Positions 44,339 to 53,368 of a DNA stretch of 64,000 bases are shown here, piece by piece. A program made the translations under genes and the position numbers. The notes beneath the pieces were generated by a model, which made no database searches, was not told where the DNA came from, and worked only from the letters and a program-made list of their open reading frames with translations. The stretch is from an uncultured Flavobacterium sp. Its GTDB lineage: Bacteria > Bacteroidota > Bacteroidia > Flavobacteriales > Flavobacteriaceae. The stretch is from positions 1 to 64,000 of the forward strand of contig NZ_OY730260.1 of NCBI RefSeq assembly GCF_963422545.1. The letters are read 5' to 3'. Every line of letters begins with the position of its first letter. Position 1 is the first letter of the stretch.

Positions 44339-44357
44339 TAATGTATATAATACACTT
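44339..44357. promoter_or_regulatory. AraR-type palindrome upstream of the regulator gene
   Basis: TAATGT-ATATAAT-ACACTT matches AARTGT-N7-ACAYTT at 11 of 12 defined positions. It lies upstream of the regulator's start, where it would allow autoregulation. Confidence 0.6.
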
Positions 44358-44763
44358 AATTTTAACTGATGACAAATTAGTGTTAAAAAAGATAACTTTT
44401 AATTTGGGTAAGAATCTTAAAATTTCTCTTTTCAATCGTTTTCGAGACTAAATTAAGTCGTTTTTTAGAATAAAAGAGTAAATCTGAGTCAAAATTTAAC
44501 ACAGTAAACAAGATTTTTTTTGCAAGAACATTCTTTTTTTGGTAATAAAAAAGTCATTAAAGTCTTCATTTTTAAGTTTTTTGATTTTTTTTCAAAACAG
44601 GAGATTTTTGATTAAAAAGTTGCTTTTTAGCTTAAAGTTTTGATTTTACACAAATTACATTCAAAAAAGACTATTTTTTTGAAAAATACATTAATTTTTA
44701 AATGTTGTTTTCACATTTAATTTACAGAATGAGCTTTTTTTGCTGCTTTTTTTGCCATATTAA

Positions 44764-44796
44764 TTTGTTTTTAAGGCTTTTTTTTAGTTAAATTTA
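44764..44796 (+). promoter_or_regulatory. Promoter of the arabinosidase operon
   Basis: TTTG at 44764-44767, a 21-bp spacer and TAAATTTA at 44789-44796 (7 of 8 to TAnnTTTG) repeat the geometry of the transketolase promoter. The rest of the 44284-44763 stretch is very AT-rich and shows no gene. Confidence 0.65.
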
Positions 44797-44797
44797 C

Positions 44798-44816
44798 AAA
44801 TGTAAAATTAACACTT
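44798..44816. promoter_or_regulatory. AraR-type palindrome at the arabinosidase operon promoter
   Basis: AAATGT-AAAATTA-ACACTT fits AARTGT-N7-ACAYTT and starts 1 bp after the -7 element. The first coding-like sequence downstream is the SusC fragment at 44828. Confidence 0.75.
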
Positions 44817-44827
44817 ATGATTGTGCG

Positions 44828-44917
44828 CCGGGAGAAATTGAATCTATGCAGGTTTTAAAAGATGCTTCTTCGGTAACTATTTATGGCGTGCACTTTCTTA
44901 TTAAAAACACTATTTAG
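44828..44917 (+). pseudogene. SusC/TonB-dependent receptor fragment
   Basis: In one frame the DNA reads PGEIESMQVLKDASSVTIYGV and then runs to a stop after 29 codons. 'IESxxVLKDASSxxIYG' is the plug-domain signature of SusC/RagA receptors, which normally continue with SRGANGVIIITTKKG and about 900 more residues. No start, signal peptide or carboxypeptidase-like domain precedes it. The receptor gene has been deleted on both sides, leaving about 90 bp directly downstream of the operator and promoter of the arabinosidase operon. Confidence 0.78.
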
Positions 44918-44943
44918 AGGAAAGTATCATAACGCTTTCCTCT
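44916..44943 (+). terminator. Hairpin in the leader of the arabinosidase transcript
   Basis: AGAGGAAAG and CTTTCCTCT form a perfect 9-bp stem around a 10-base loop. The following bases (GTTTAAC) are not a long T-run, so termination would be weak. It may be the remnant of the lost receptor gene's downstream hairpin, or it may stabilise the mRNA leader. Confidence 0.45.
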
Positions 44944-45042
44944 GTTTAACTTATAAAACACATTATGAAATCGCCATGATTCAAAATCAAAATAATAAAG
45001 AGGCGATACCATATTCCAATAAAAAACAAATATTACCCTCGT

Positions 45043-46590
45043 ATGAAAAAAGCACTTTTAATCACATTTCTTATTGCACTTTGTAATCAGGTTAGTTTCG
45101 CTCAAGGCGGAGTTACAGTAGTAACTATAAAAAACAATGCAGATGCGCCAACGATCAATAAAAACATCTATGGACATTTTGCCGAACATTTAGGACGCTG
45201 TATTTATGGTGGTTTTTTTGTGGGGGATACTTCAAAAATACCCAACACAAAAGGAGTTAGAAATGATATTATCGCTGCTTTAAAAGAATTAAAAATTCCA
45301 AATTTAAGATGGCCCGGAGGATGTTTTGCCGATACTTATCACTGGAAAGACGGAATTGGACCACAACAAGAAAGACCTACAATTGTAAACCAATGGTGGG
45401 GTGGTGTAACTGAAGACAACAGCTTTGGAACACATGACTTTTTAAATCTTTGTGAAGTACTGGGAGCAGAACCATATTTATCTGGAAACGTAGGTAATGG
45501 AACCGTTCAGGAATTATCAGACTGGGTGCAGTATACCAATTTTGGAGGTAAAAGCCCAATGAGTGATCTACGCAAAAAGAACGGAAGAACAGAACCATGG
45601 AAAGTGAAATTTTGGGGAATTGGTAATGAAGCGTGGGGCTGTGGAGGAAACATGACTGCAGATTATTACGCTGGAGAATACCGCAAATTTGCCACTTTTA
45701 TTTCAGACTGGAATAATTCAGGCGGGATCATCCGCATCGCATCTGGAGCAAACAGCAGCGACTACAACTGGACAGAAGTTTTAATGAAAAATATTCCGCT
45801 AAATATGTTAGGGGGAGTCGGTGTTCACCATTATGCCGTAATAGACTGGGGTAAAAAAGGAGACGGAGTAAATTTTTCTGAAGAGGAATATTTCAAAACC
45901 ATGCAGTCTGCCTTAAAAATGGAAGAACTGGTAACGAAACATGCAGTAGTAATGGACAAATACGATCCAGAGAAAAAAGTAGCTATGGCTGTAGACGAAT
46001 GGGGCGGCTGGTACGAAGTAGAAAAAGGGACAAACCCAGGATTTTTATATCAGCAAAATACTATGCGCGATGCTGTTTTGGCTGGAGCAACTTTAAACAT
46101 TTTCAATAATCATGCAGACAGAGTTCGTATGGCAAATTTGGCACAATGTGTTAACGTTCTGCAAGCCGTAATTCTTACCGATAAAGCAAAAATGATTGTA
46201 ACTCCAACGTATCACGTAATGAAAATGTATAACGTTCATCAAGATGCAAAATTACTGCCAATCAGTTTTCAATCACCATTGTATACCGTTAAAGGAGAAA
46301 CACTTCCAGCGGTATCAGTATCAGCTTCAAAAGATAAAAGCGGAGCCGTTCATATTTCAGTAGTAAATGTAGATGCTAAAAACAAAAACAAAATAGAAAT
46401 CGACACAAACAATCTTGGAGTTAAAAACTTTACAGCAACAGTTTTAACATCGGCAAAACTACAGGATTATAATTCATTCGATACACCAAACAAAATTGTA
46501 CCAACAGTTTTTAAAGGTTTCGAAAATAAAAAAGGAAAACTTGAAATTACTATTCCTCCTTTCTCAGTAATTGTTTTAGAAGGAAAATAA
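45043..46590 (+). CDS. Alpha-L-arabinofuranosidase, GH51 (first)
   Basis: The 515-residue enzyme has a signal peptide (KKALLITFLIALCNQVSFAQ) and the GH51 landmarks: NIYGHFAEHLGRCIYGG, LRWPGGCFADTYHW, the acid/base Glu196 in GIGNEAWG and the nucleophile Glu319 in AVDEWGGW. It removes alpha-L-arabinofuranosyl units from arabinan and arabinoxylan side chains in the periplasm or outside. It opens the arabinosidase set and is followed after 3 bp by the GH127 gene. An alternative frame starting at 44883 that overlaps its start has no support. Confidence 0.93.
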   Translation: MKKALLITFLIALCNQVSFAQGGVTVVTIKNNADAPTINKNIYGHFAEHLGRCIYGGFFVGDTSKIPNTKGVRNDIIAALKELKIPNLRWPGGCFADTYHWKDGIGPQQERPTIVNQWWGGVTEDNSFGTHDFLNLCEVLGAEPYLSGNVGNGTVQELSDWVQYTNFGGKSPMSDLRKKNGRTEPWKVKFWGIGNEAWGCGGNMTADYYAGEYRKFATFISDWNNSGGIIRIASGANSSDYNWTEVLMKNIPLNMLGGVGVHHYAVIDWGKKGDGVNFSEEEYFKTMQSALKMEELVTKHAVVMDKYDPEKKVAMAVDEWGGWYEVEKGTNPGFLYQQNTMRDAVLAGATLNIFNNHADRVRMANLAQCVNVLQAVILTDKAKMIVTPTYHVMKMYNVHQDAKLLPISFQSPLYTVKGETLPAVSVSASKDKSGAVHISVVNVDAKNKNKIEIDTNNLGVKNFTATVLTSAKLQDYNSFDTPNKIVPTVFKGFENKKGKLEITIPPFSVIVLEGK

Positions 46591-46593
46591 AAG

Positions 46594-48579
46594 ATGAAAA
46601 AATATACTTTCACTTTAATACCAATTTTAATCGCATTTCTGATTTTGATTTCCTGTAAAGAAACCAAAAATGATGTGACGCAATCGAGCAAAACTTCTGT
46701 TTTAAAAGCAGGTTACGAAATAGAACCGGTAAACATTCAAAATGTAAAATTGACAGATTCTTTTTGGTTGCCTATTATCAAAAGAGTGCAGGAAGTTACA
46801 ATTGCATACGCCATTCAAAAATGTAATGAAGAAGGTCGTTTCGAAAATTTCTTAATCGCCGGAAAACAAAAAACCGGAGAAGTTCGAGGACAAATGCCTT
46901 TTGATGATACGGATGTTTATAAAATTATCGAAGGTGCTTCGAACACTTTAATAAGCGCACCAAACCCAAAATTAGATCGCGTTTTGGATTCGCTTATTGC
47001 CATTGTAAAAATTGGTCAGGAAAAAGACGGTTATCTAACAACATGGAGAACCATAAATCCAGCAAAACCACCAGCAGCTTGGGTTCCGGTTATTGAAGGA
47101 AAACGTTGGGAATCGCTGCAAGTAAGCCACGAATGTTACAACGCAGGACATTTAATTGAAGCCGCTGTCGTACATTATGAAGCAACCGGAAAAAGAAACT
47201 TTCTAGATATCGCCATCAAAAATGCCGATTTGTTAGTCAAAACTTTTGGTGATAAACCAGGTCAGGTAAAAGGAGTTCCGGGACATCAAATTGTAGAAAC
47301 AGGTTTGATAAAGTTGTATCAAATTACCGGAAAAGAAGATTATTTAAAGTTAGCCAAATACTTTTTGGACAATCGCGGAAACCCGAATAATCATAAATTA
47401 TATGGTGAATATGCACAAGATCATATTCCGGTAATCCAGCAAAATGAAGTAGTTGGCCACGCCGTACGTGCCGTTTATATGTACGCAGGAATGACAGATA
47501 TTGCTGCGATGACAAAAGATAAAGGCTATAGTGATGCCGTAAATAATTTGTGGAGCAACATGGTCAACAAAAAAATGTATATCACTGGCGGAATTGGTTC
47601 AAGACACGACGGAGAAGCTTTTGGAGCCAATTATGAATTGCCAAACCTAACGGCATACAACGAAACCTGCGCAGCAATTGGCGATGTATACTGGAACCAC
47701 AGATTGCATAATTTATACGGAAAATCACAATATTTTGATGTGATAGAAAGAACCATGTACAACGGATTAATCTCAGGAATTTCATTAGACGGAAAGGAAT
47801 TTTTCTATCCAAATGCCTTAGAAGCCGATGGCGTTTTTAAATCAAACAGAGGTTCTTGCACGCGTCAGGCTTGGTTTGACTGTTCTTGTTGTCCGACCAA
47901 TTTAATCCGATTTATTCCTTCGATTCCGGGACTTATTTATTCAAAATCAAAAGATGTTTTATATGTGAATTTGTATGCTTCAAATAACGCATCTTTCACT
48001 TTAGGAAAAACCGATTTACAGATTTCACAGCAAACAGAATATCCTTGGAATGGGAAAATTGCTATTTCGGTAAATCCGAAAAAAGAAAGCCAATTCACAA
48101 TCAAATTTAGAGTTCCAGGCTGGGCAAGAAATGAAGTTTTGCCGGGAGATTTATATTCTTATAAAAAAGCTTCAACTCAAAAGCCAACAATTAGTCTGAA
48201 TGGAGAAACATTAACAATTCAGCCACAAGACGGTTATTTCGTAATCTCAAGAAATTGGAAAAAAGGAGATAAAATCAATCTTAATTTTCCAATGGAAGTT
48301 CAGGAAGTAGAAACAAATTCAAAAGTAGAAACCAATAAAAACAAAGTTTCTTTAGAATATGGACCAATAGTTTATGCAGTAGAAGAAATTGACAACAAAA
48401 CCAATTTCGATAAAATAAATGTAGCGTCTGGAGATATTTTCAAAGTAAAAAAAGAAGCCAATTTATTGCAAGGCGTTAATGTGATCGAAAATGAAAAATT
48501 CAAAGCAATTCCGTATTACAGCTGGTCAAACCGAGGAGTTGGCAAAATGAAAGTCTGGCTAGATTACAAAGAGAATTAA
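46594..48579 (+). CDS. Beta-L-arabinofuranosidase, GH127, lipoprotein
   Basis: The 661-residue protein has a lipoprotein signal (FLILISCKE) and the GH127 (former DUF1680) features: QVSHECYNAGHLIEAAVVHYEATG, NYELPNLTAYNETCAAIG, and the Cys cluster CSCCPTN (430-436), which in characterised GH127 enzymes supplies the zinc ligands and the Cys nucleophile. Such enzymes release L-arabinose from beta-linked arabinosides of plant hydroxyproline-rich glycoproteins, or from pectin. Lipid anchoring places it on the cell envelope. It follows the GH51 gene by 3 bp. Confidence 0.9.
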   Translation: MKKYTFTLIPILIAFLILISCKETKNDVTQSSKTSVLKAGYEIEPVNIQNVKLTDSFWLPIIKRVQEVTIAYAIQKCNEEGRFENFLIAGKQKTGEVRGQMPFDDTDVYKIIEGASNTLISAPNPKLDRVLDSLIAIVKIGQEKDGYLTTWRTINPAKPPAAWVPVIEGKRWESLQVSHECYNAGHLIEAAVVHYEATGKRNFLDIAIKNADLLVKTFGDKPGQVKGVPGHQIVETGLIKLYQITGKEDYLKLAKYFLDNRGNPNNHKLYGEYAQDHIPVIQQNEVVGHAVRAVYMYAGMTDIAAMTKDKGYSDAVNNLWSNMVNKKMYITGGIGSRHDGEAFGANYELPNLTAYNETCAAIGDVYWNHRLHNLYGKSQYFDVIERTMYNGLISGISLDGKEFFYPNALEADGVFKSNRGSCTRQAWFDCSCCPTNLIRFIPSIPGLIYSKSKDVLYVNLYASNNASFTLGKTDLQISQQTEYPWNGKIAISVNPKKESQFTIKFRVPGWARNEVLPGDLYSYKKASTQKPTISLNGETLTIQPQDGYFVISRNWKKGDKINLNFPMEVQEVETNSKVETNKNKVSLEYGPIVYAVEEIDNKTNFDKINVASGDIFKVKKEANLLQGVNVIENEKFKAIPYYSWSNRGVGKMKVWLDYKEN

Positions 48580-48641
48580 AAATTAAGAATATAGAAAATA
48601 GATTATAGAAGCAAGAAACAAGATATAAAGGATTAAAGGAG

Positions 48642-48732
48642 AAAATCTGCACAATCTGCGTGAAACAAAAATTGGAGAATCTGCTTAAAAAAATAAAAAT
48701 AAAAACCCGTTTTATCCGCGTCATCCGTGTGC
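48642..48732. repeat. Dispersed AATCTGCG / ATCCGCG repeat
   Basis: The gap between the GH127 and second GH51 genes reads ...AAAATCTGCACAATCTGCG, GAATCTGC, CCCGTTTTATCCGCGTCATCCGTG. It is another copy of the repeat family of 43442 and 62630. It interrupts the operon but has no terminator. Confidence 0.6.
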
Positions 48733-48757
48733 CATAAAACACACAAAACATAAAAGA

Positions 48758-50743
48758 ATGAAGTCCAATTTAATTACCAAAATAACCCTTTTCGGTGTAT
48801 TGCTGAGCAGTTTTTTCACTTCGGCACAAAAAAATAATCTTCAGGTTGATGCATCCAAAACAATCACAAAAATTCAGCCCACGATGTACGGAGTATTTTT
48901 TGAAGACATCAATTTTGCTGCCGATGGAGGTTTATATGCTGAAATGATCAAAAACAGATCGTTTGAATTTTTATTTCCAATGATGGGATGGAACGAGCCA
49001 AACAGCGACCGTCATAAACTAAACCAACAATCCGGAATTGCAACTGTAATTCAGTATTCTCAAAAAGGAACGAATCATAATTACTGCAGAGTAACCATTA
49101 ATGATGCAGCAGGATATGAGTTGATTAATGAAGGTTTCAGAGGAATGGGAATTAAAAAAGACCTGAAATACAATCTGTCTCTAAAAGCATCTAAAATATC
49201 CGGAAACATTTCGAAAATTAAATTTCAGTTTATAGATAAAGACAATAAAGTTTTAGGAGAAACTTCTGTAGTTCCAACATCAGTTGAATGGTCAAATTAT
49301 ACGGCACAGTTAACAGCAAATGCAACAGAAGCTAAAGCTAAACTGAAAATTACTTTTGAAGGAAATGGAGTAATCGATCTGGATAATATTTCCTTATTTC
49401 CCGAAGATACCTGGGCAGGAAGAAAAAACGGACTTCGTAAAGATTTAGTGCAATTATTATACGATTTAAAACCGGGATTTTTACGTTTTCCGGGTGGTTG
49501 TATTGTTGAAGGAAGAACTTTGGCAGAACGTTATCAATGGAAAAAATCAGTAGGAAATGTTGAAGAAAGAGAAACAGCAATTAACCGTTGGAATATGGAA
49601 TTTGCACACAGACCAGCGCCGGATTATTTCCAGAGTTTTGGTTTAGGATTCTTCGAATATTTTCAGCTTTCAGAAGATATTGGCGCTTCTCCGCTTCCAA
49701 TTTTAAGTTGCGGAATGGCATGTCAGTTTAATACAGGGCAATTAGTTCCGATGGATCAGTTAGATCCTTATATGCAGGATGCTTTAGACTTGATTGAATT
49801 TGCAAATGGCGGAACAGAAACGGCATGGGGAAAAGTTAGAGCCGATATGGGACATCCAAAACCTTTCAATTTAAAATTTATTGGAGTTGGAAATGAACAA
49901 TGGGGACCCGATTATATCGAGCGTTTCAAAGTGTTTCAAAAAGCCATCAAATCAAAATATCCAAACATTACCATTGTTTCAGGAACTGGACCTTTTCCTG
50001 ATGGAGATTTTTATGATTATGGAATGAAAGAATTGAAACAGTTAAACGCTGAAATCGTTGACGAACATTATTATAAAGATCCAGCTTGGTTTCGTAAAAA
50101 CGTAACGCGCTACGATAATTATGACCGAAAAGGGCCAAAGATTTTTGCAGGAGAATATGCGGCACAAAGTGTTGCGATTGCAAGTCCGGAAAATAAAAAC
50201 AACTGGGAATGTGCTTTTTCTGAAGCTGCTTTTATGACAGGAATGGAGCGTAATGCTGAGGTTGTTCAATTAACATCTTATGCGCCTTTATTGGCTCAAG
50301 TAGAAGGCTGGCAATGGACTCCGGATATGATTTGGTTTAATAATTTACAATCATACGGAACTCCAAACTATTATGTTCAAAAGTTATTTTCAAACAATAA
50401 AGGAACAGACTTAATCAACATTACAAAAGACGGAAAAGCAGTTACAGGCCAAAATGATTTGTTTGCATCAGCGGTAAAAGATGTGAATTCTAAAGAAGTA
50501 ATTCTGAAAATTGTGAATACTTCTGCATCGGCTCAAAATGTATCAATTGATGTAAAAGGAGCAAAATTAGACACAAAAGGAACGGCAGTAATTTTAAAAG
50601 GAGACGGAATAAATGACGAGAACTCTTTTGAAAATCCGACTAAAATCAGCCCAAAAGAAAGTGAATTTAAAGTATCTGGAAATAAAGTTCAATATGGTTT
50701 TCCGGCATACTCTGTTACCGTTTTGAAAATTAAGATGAAATAA
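48758..50743 (+). CDS. Alpha-L-arabinofuranosidase, GH51 (second, with N-terminal binding module)
   Basis: The 661-residue enzyme has a signal peptide ending in FFTSAQ, then IQPTMYGVFFEDINFAADGG, followed by a carbohydrate-binding-like insert of about 170 residues (to about 215). The catalytic barrel then carries FLRFPGGCIVEG, the acid/base Glu380 in GVGNEQWG and Glu466 in FAGEYA as nucleophile. The insert distinguishes it from the shorter GH51 at 45043, and the pair may differ in substrate length or linkage. The enzyme is 178 bp after the GH127 gene and upstream of the arabinose catabolic genes. Confidence 0.92.
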   Translation: MKSNLITKITLFGVLLSSFFTSAQKNNLQVDASKTITKIQPTMYGVFFEDINFAADGGLYAEMIKNRSFEFLFPMMGWNEPNSDRHKLNQQSGIATVIQYSQKGTNHNYCRVTINDAAGYELINEGFRGMGIKKDLKYNLSLKASKISGNISKIKFQFIDKDNKVLGETSVVPTSVEWSNYTAQLTANATEAKAKLKITFEGNGVIDLDNISLFPEDTWAGRKNGLRKDLVQLLYDLKPGFLRFPGGCIVEGRTLAERYQWKKSVGNVEERETAINRWNMEFAHRPAPDYFQSFGLGFFEYFQLSEDIGASPLPILSCGMACQFNTGQLVPMDQLDPYMQDALDLIEFANGGTETAWGKVRADMGHPKPFNLKFIGVGNEQWGPDYIERFKVFQKAIKSKYPNITIVSGTGPFPDGDFYDYGMKELKQLNAEIVDEHYYKDPAWFRKNVTRYDNYDRKGPKIFAGEYAAQSVAIASPENKNNWECAFSEAAFMTGMERNAEVVQLTSYAPLLAQVEGWQWTPDMIWFNNLQSYGTPNYYVQKLFSNNKGTDLINITKDGKAVTGQNDLFASAVKDVNSKEVILKIVNTSASAQNVSIDVKGAKLDTKGTAVILKGDGINDENSFENPTKISPKESEFKVSGNKVQYGFPAYSVTVLKIKMK

Positions 50744-50844
50744 TCTCAATACAATAAATGTAATACTGACATTTATTTTTTGTTTTGATCTTAAACCATT
50801 GTTTTGATGCATTATTTGTAAAAATTCAAGCCTTCATTTTTATT

Positions 50845-50863
50845 AAGTGTTTTTTACACACTT
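50845..50863. promoter_or_regulatory. AraR-type palindrome upstream of araB
   Basis: AAGTGT-TTTTTAC-ACACTT is the most symmetrical copy of AARTGT-N7-ACAYTT. It covers the expected -33 region of the araB promoter, so binding would block polymerase. Confidence 0.75.
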
Positions 50864-50879
50864 ATGAATTATTTATAAT

Positions 50880-50887
50880 TATATTTG
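50880..50887 (+). promoter_or_regulatory. -7 element of the araB promoter
   Basis: TATATTTG is a perfect TAnnTTTG match 24 bp before the araB start codon. The operator at 50845 ends 17 bp upstream. Confidence 0.7.
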
Positions 50888-50910
50888 TTATTATTTAAAA
50901 TTAATTTCGA

Positions 50911-52602
50911 ATGAAAAATTACGTAATAGGATTAGACTACGGAACAGATTCTGTTCGTGCGGTGCTTATCGATACTGAGAATGGACAGGAATTAGCATCT
51001 AATGTTTCTCATTACAAAAGATGGAAAAACAAGCAATATTGTGACGCGGCTGCAAATCAATTTCGTCAGCATCCTTTAGACCATATTGAAGGTTTAGAAA
51101 TTACGATTCAAACTGTTATAAAAGAGAGTAAAGTTGATCCAAAACTGGTTCGTGGAATTTGTATCGATACAACAGGATCTTCTCCGGTTCCCGTTACAAA
51201 AGATGGAATTCCATTAGCATTGACAGAAGGTTTTGAAGAAAATCCAAATGCAATGATGGTTTTATGGAAAGATCATACTTCTATAAATGAAGCAAACGAA
51301 ATCAACGAATTGGCAGTAAGCTGGGGCGGAGAAGATGTAACTAAATATGTAGGCGGAATTTATTCATCTGAATGGTTTTGGGCAAAAATCCTGCACATTG
51401 CGAGAGAAGATGAAGCGGTTCGAAATGCAGCACATACCTGGATGGAGCATTGCGATTTAATGACGTATTTATTAATTGAAGATAAAGATTTAAAAACCTT
51501 TAAAAGAAGCCGTTGCGCAGCGGGACACAAAGCCATGTGGCACGCAGACTGGAATGGACTTCCTCCGATTGAGTTTTTAGAAAAATTACATCCATATTTA
51601 GCACAGCTTCGCAGTAATTTATATGATGAAACTTATACATCAGATTTATCAGCAGGGAATTTAAGCAAAGAATGGGCAGATCGTTTAGGACTTTCTACAG
51701 AAACAGTTGTGGCTGTTGGAACATTCGATGCGCATTCTGGAGCGGTTGGAGCTAAAATTGGAGAAAATACTTTAGTTCGTGTTATGGGAACTTCAACCTG
51801 CGATATTTTGGTTGGTTCTTATGATGAAGTAGGAACTAAAACCGTTCGCGGAATCTGCGGGCAAGTTGACGGATCTGTAATTCCGGACTTTATTGGTTTA
51901 GAAGCAGGACAATCTGCTTTTGGCGATTTATTGGCTTGGTACAAAGAATTATTGTTGTGGCCAACAGAACATTTATTAGGTTCTTCATCTGTTTTAAATG
52001 ATGCCCAAAAAGAACAATTAAGAGAAGAATTCAGCGATAAATTAATTGTAGAATTAACGAAAGAAGCGGAGAAAATTCCGGTTTCAGAAAGTCTTCCAAT
52101 TGCTTTAGATTGGATTAACGGACGTAGAACTCCAGATGCTAATCAGGAATTAAAAAGCGCGATTTCAAATCTTTCTTTAGGAACAAAAGCACCTCATATT
52201 TTTAAAGCTTTAGTAAACGCAATCTGTTTTGGAGCGAAGAAAATTGTAGATCGTTTTGAAGAAGAAGGAGTAAAAATCGATAGTGTTATCGGAATTGGTG
52301 GCGTTGCCCGTAAATCTCCTTTTATCATGCAGACATTGGCAAATGTTTTAAACAAGCCAATTAAAATTGCAGCTTCAGATCAAACTCCAGCTTTAGGTGC
52401 AGCAATTTACGCAGCAGTTGCAGCAGGAATTTATCCAAACGTAATCGAAGCAAGCCAAAAAATAGGAAGTGATTTCGACGGAGAATATTTTCCTCAATTA
52501 GACAAAGTAGCAGCCTATCATAAACTGCTTTTGGGATACGAACAATTAAGCGCTTTTGCAGATCCAAACCTTAAAATATCGGAACATGAGCTCTCTTTAT
52601 AA
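50911..52602 (+). CDS. araB: L-ribulokinase
   Basis: The 563-residue FGGY-family kinase starts MKNYVIGLDYGTDSVRAV (nucleotide fold) and has the ribulokinase features CIDTTGSSPVP, MVLWKDHTS, WMEHCDLMTYLL and, in the C-terminal half, IGIGGVARKSPFIMQTLANVL. It phosphorylates L-ribulose at O5 in L-arabinose breakdown. It begins the araB-araD-araA operon under its own operator and promoter. Its 3' end overlaps the araD start by 17 bp, so translation of the two is coupled. Confidence 0.95.
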   Translation: MKNYVIGLDYGTDSVRAVLIDTENGQELASNVSHYKRWKNKQYCDAAANQFRQHPLDHIEGLEITIQTVIKESKVDPKLVRGICIDTTGSSPVPVTKDGIPLALTEGFEENPNAMMVLWKDHTSINEANEINELAVSWGGEDVTKYVGGIYSSEWFWAKILHIAREDEAVRNAAHTWMEHCDLMTYLLIEDKDLKTFKRSRCAAGHKAMWHADWNGLPPIEFLEKLHPYLAQLRSNLYDETYTSDLSAGNLSKEWADRLGLSTETVVAVGTFDAHSGAVGAKIGENTLVRVMGTSTCDILVGSYDEVGTKTVRGICGQVDGSVIPDFIGLEAGQSAFGDLLAWYKELLLWPTEHLLGSSSVLNDAQKEQLREEFSDKLIVELTKEAEKIPVSESLPIALDWINGRRTPDANQELKSAISNLSLGTKAPHIFKALVNAICFGAKKIVDRFEEEGVKIDSVIGIGGVARKSPFIMQTLANVLNKPIKIAASDQTPALGAAIYAAVAAGIYPNVIEASQKIGSDFDGEYFPQLDKVAAYHKLLLGYEQLSAFADPNLKISEHELSL

Positions 52603-53287
52603 AGATTTAAAACAAGAATGTTACGAAGCCAACATGCAGTTAAATGCATTGAATTTGGTGGTATATACTTTTGGAAATGTGAGTGCCGTGGACAGAAAAA
52701 ATGGTGTTTTTGCTATTAAACCAAGCGGTGTTCCGTACGAAGATTTAAAGCCGGAAGATATCGTAATTGTTGATTTTGATAATAACATTATTGAAGGAAC
52801 TATGCGTCCGTCATCAGACACTAAAACGCATGCATATTTATACAAAAACTGGCCAAATATTGGTGGCGTTGCACATACACACGCAACTTATTCTGTGGCG
52901 TGGGCACAATCACAAAGAGATATTCCAATTTTTGGAACAACGCACGCAGACCATTTAACAGCCGATATTCCTTGCGCTCCGCCAATGGCAGATTCGTTAA
53001 TTGAAGGAAATTATGAACACAATACCGGAATTCAGATTTTGGATTGTTTCAAAGAAAAAAATCTTTCATACGAAGAGGTAGAAATGATCCTGATAGGAAA
53101 TCACGGTCCGTTTGCTTGGGGAAAAAACGCTGCAAAAGCAGTTTACAACAGTAAAGTTTTGGAAGTTGTAGCCGAAATGGCCTATTTGACTTTACAAATA
53201 AACCCAAACGCGCCAAAATTAAAAGATTCATTAATTAAAAAACATTACAATCGTAAACACGGAAAAGATTCGTATTACGGACAGTAA
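52586..53287 (+). CDS. araD: L-ribulose-5-phosphate 4-epimerase
   Basis: From the ATG at 52586 (MSSLYKDLKQECYEANMQL) the class II aldolase-fold enzyme has 233 residues. GNVSAVDR, IKPSGVPYEDLKPEDIV and the metal-binding HTHATYSVAWAQ are conserved. It makes D-xylulose-5-phosphate, which enters the transketolase-transaldolase steps encoded at 40530. A longer frame from 52556 would overlap araB more than necessary. Confidence 0.95.
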   Translation: MSSLYKDLKQECYEANMQLNALNLVVYTFGNVSAVDRKNGVFAIKPSGVPYEDLKPEDIVIVDFDNNIIEGTMRPSSDTKTHAYLYKNWPNIGGVAHTHATYSVAWAQSQRDIPIFGTTHADHLTADIPCAPPMADSLIEGNYEHNTGIQILDCFKEKNLSYEEVEMILIGNHGPFAWGKNAAKAVYNSKVLEVVAEMAYLTLQINPNAPKLKDSLIKKHYNRKHGKDSYYGQ

Positions 53288-53368
53288 GGATTTTAGATTT
53301 TAGAATGCAGATTTTAGATTTTTAGAACCTGCAAACGATTAAACAATTCAACAAATAAACGATTAAAC

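Noticed and set aside
44883..45086. 68-codon open frame (MACTFLLKTLFRGK...) ahead of the first arabinosidase
   Set aside because: It overlaps the start of the GH51 gene in another frame and part of the SusC fragment, and it resembles no family.
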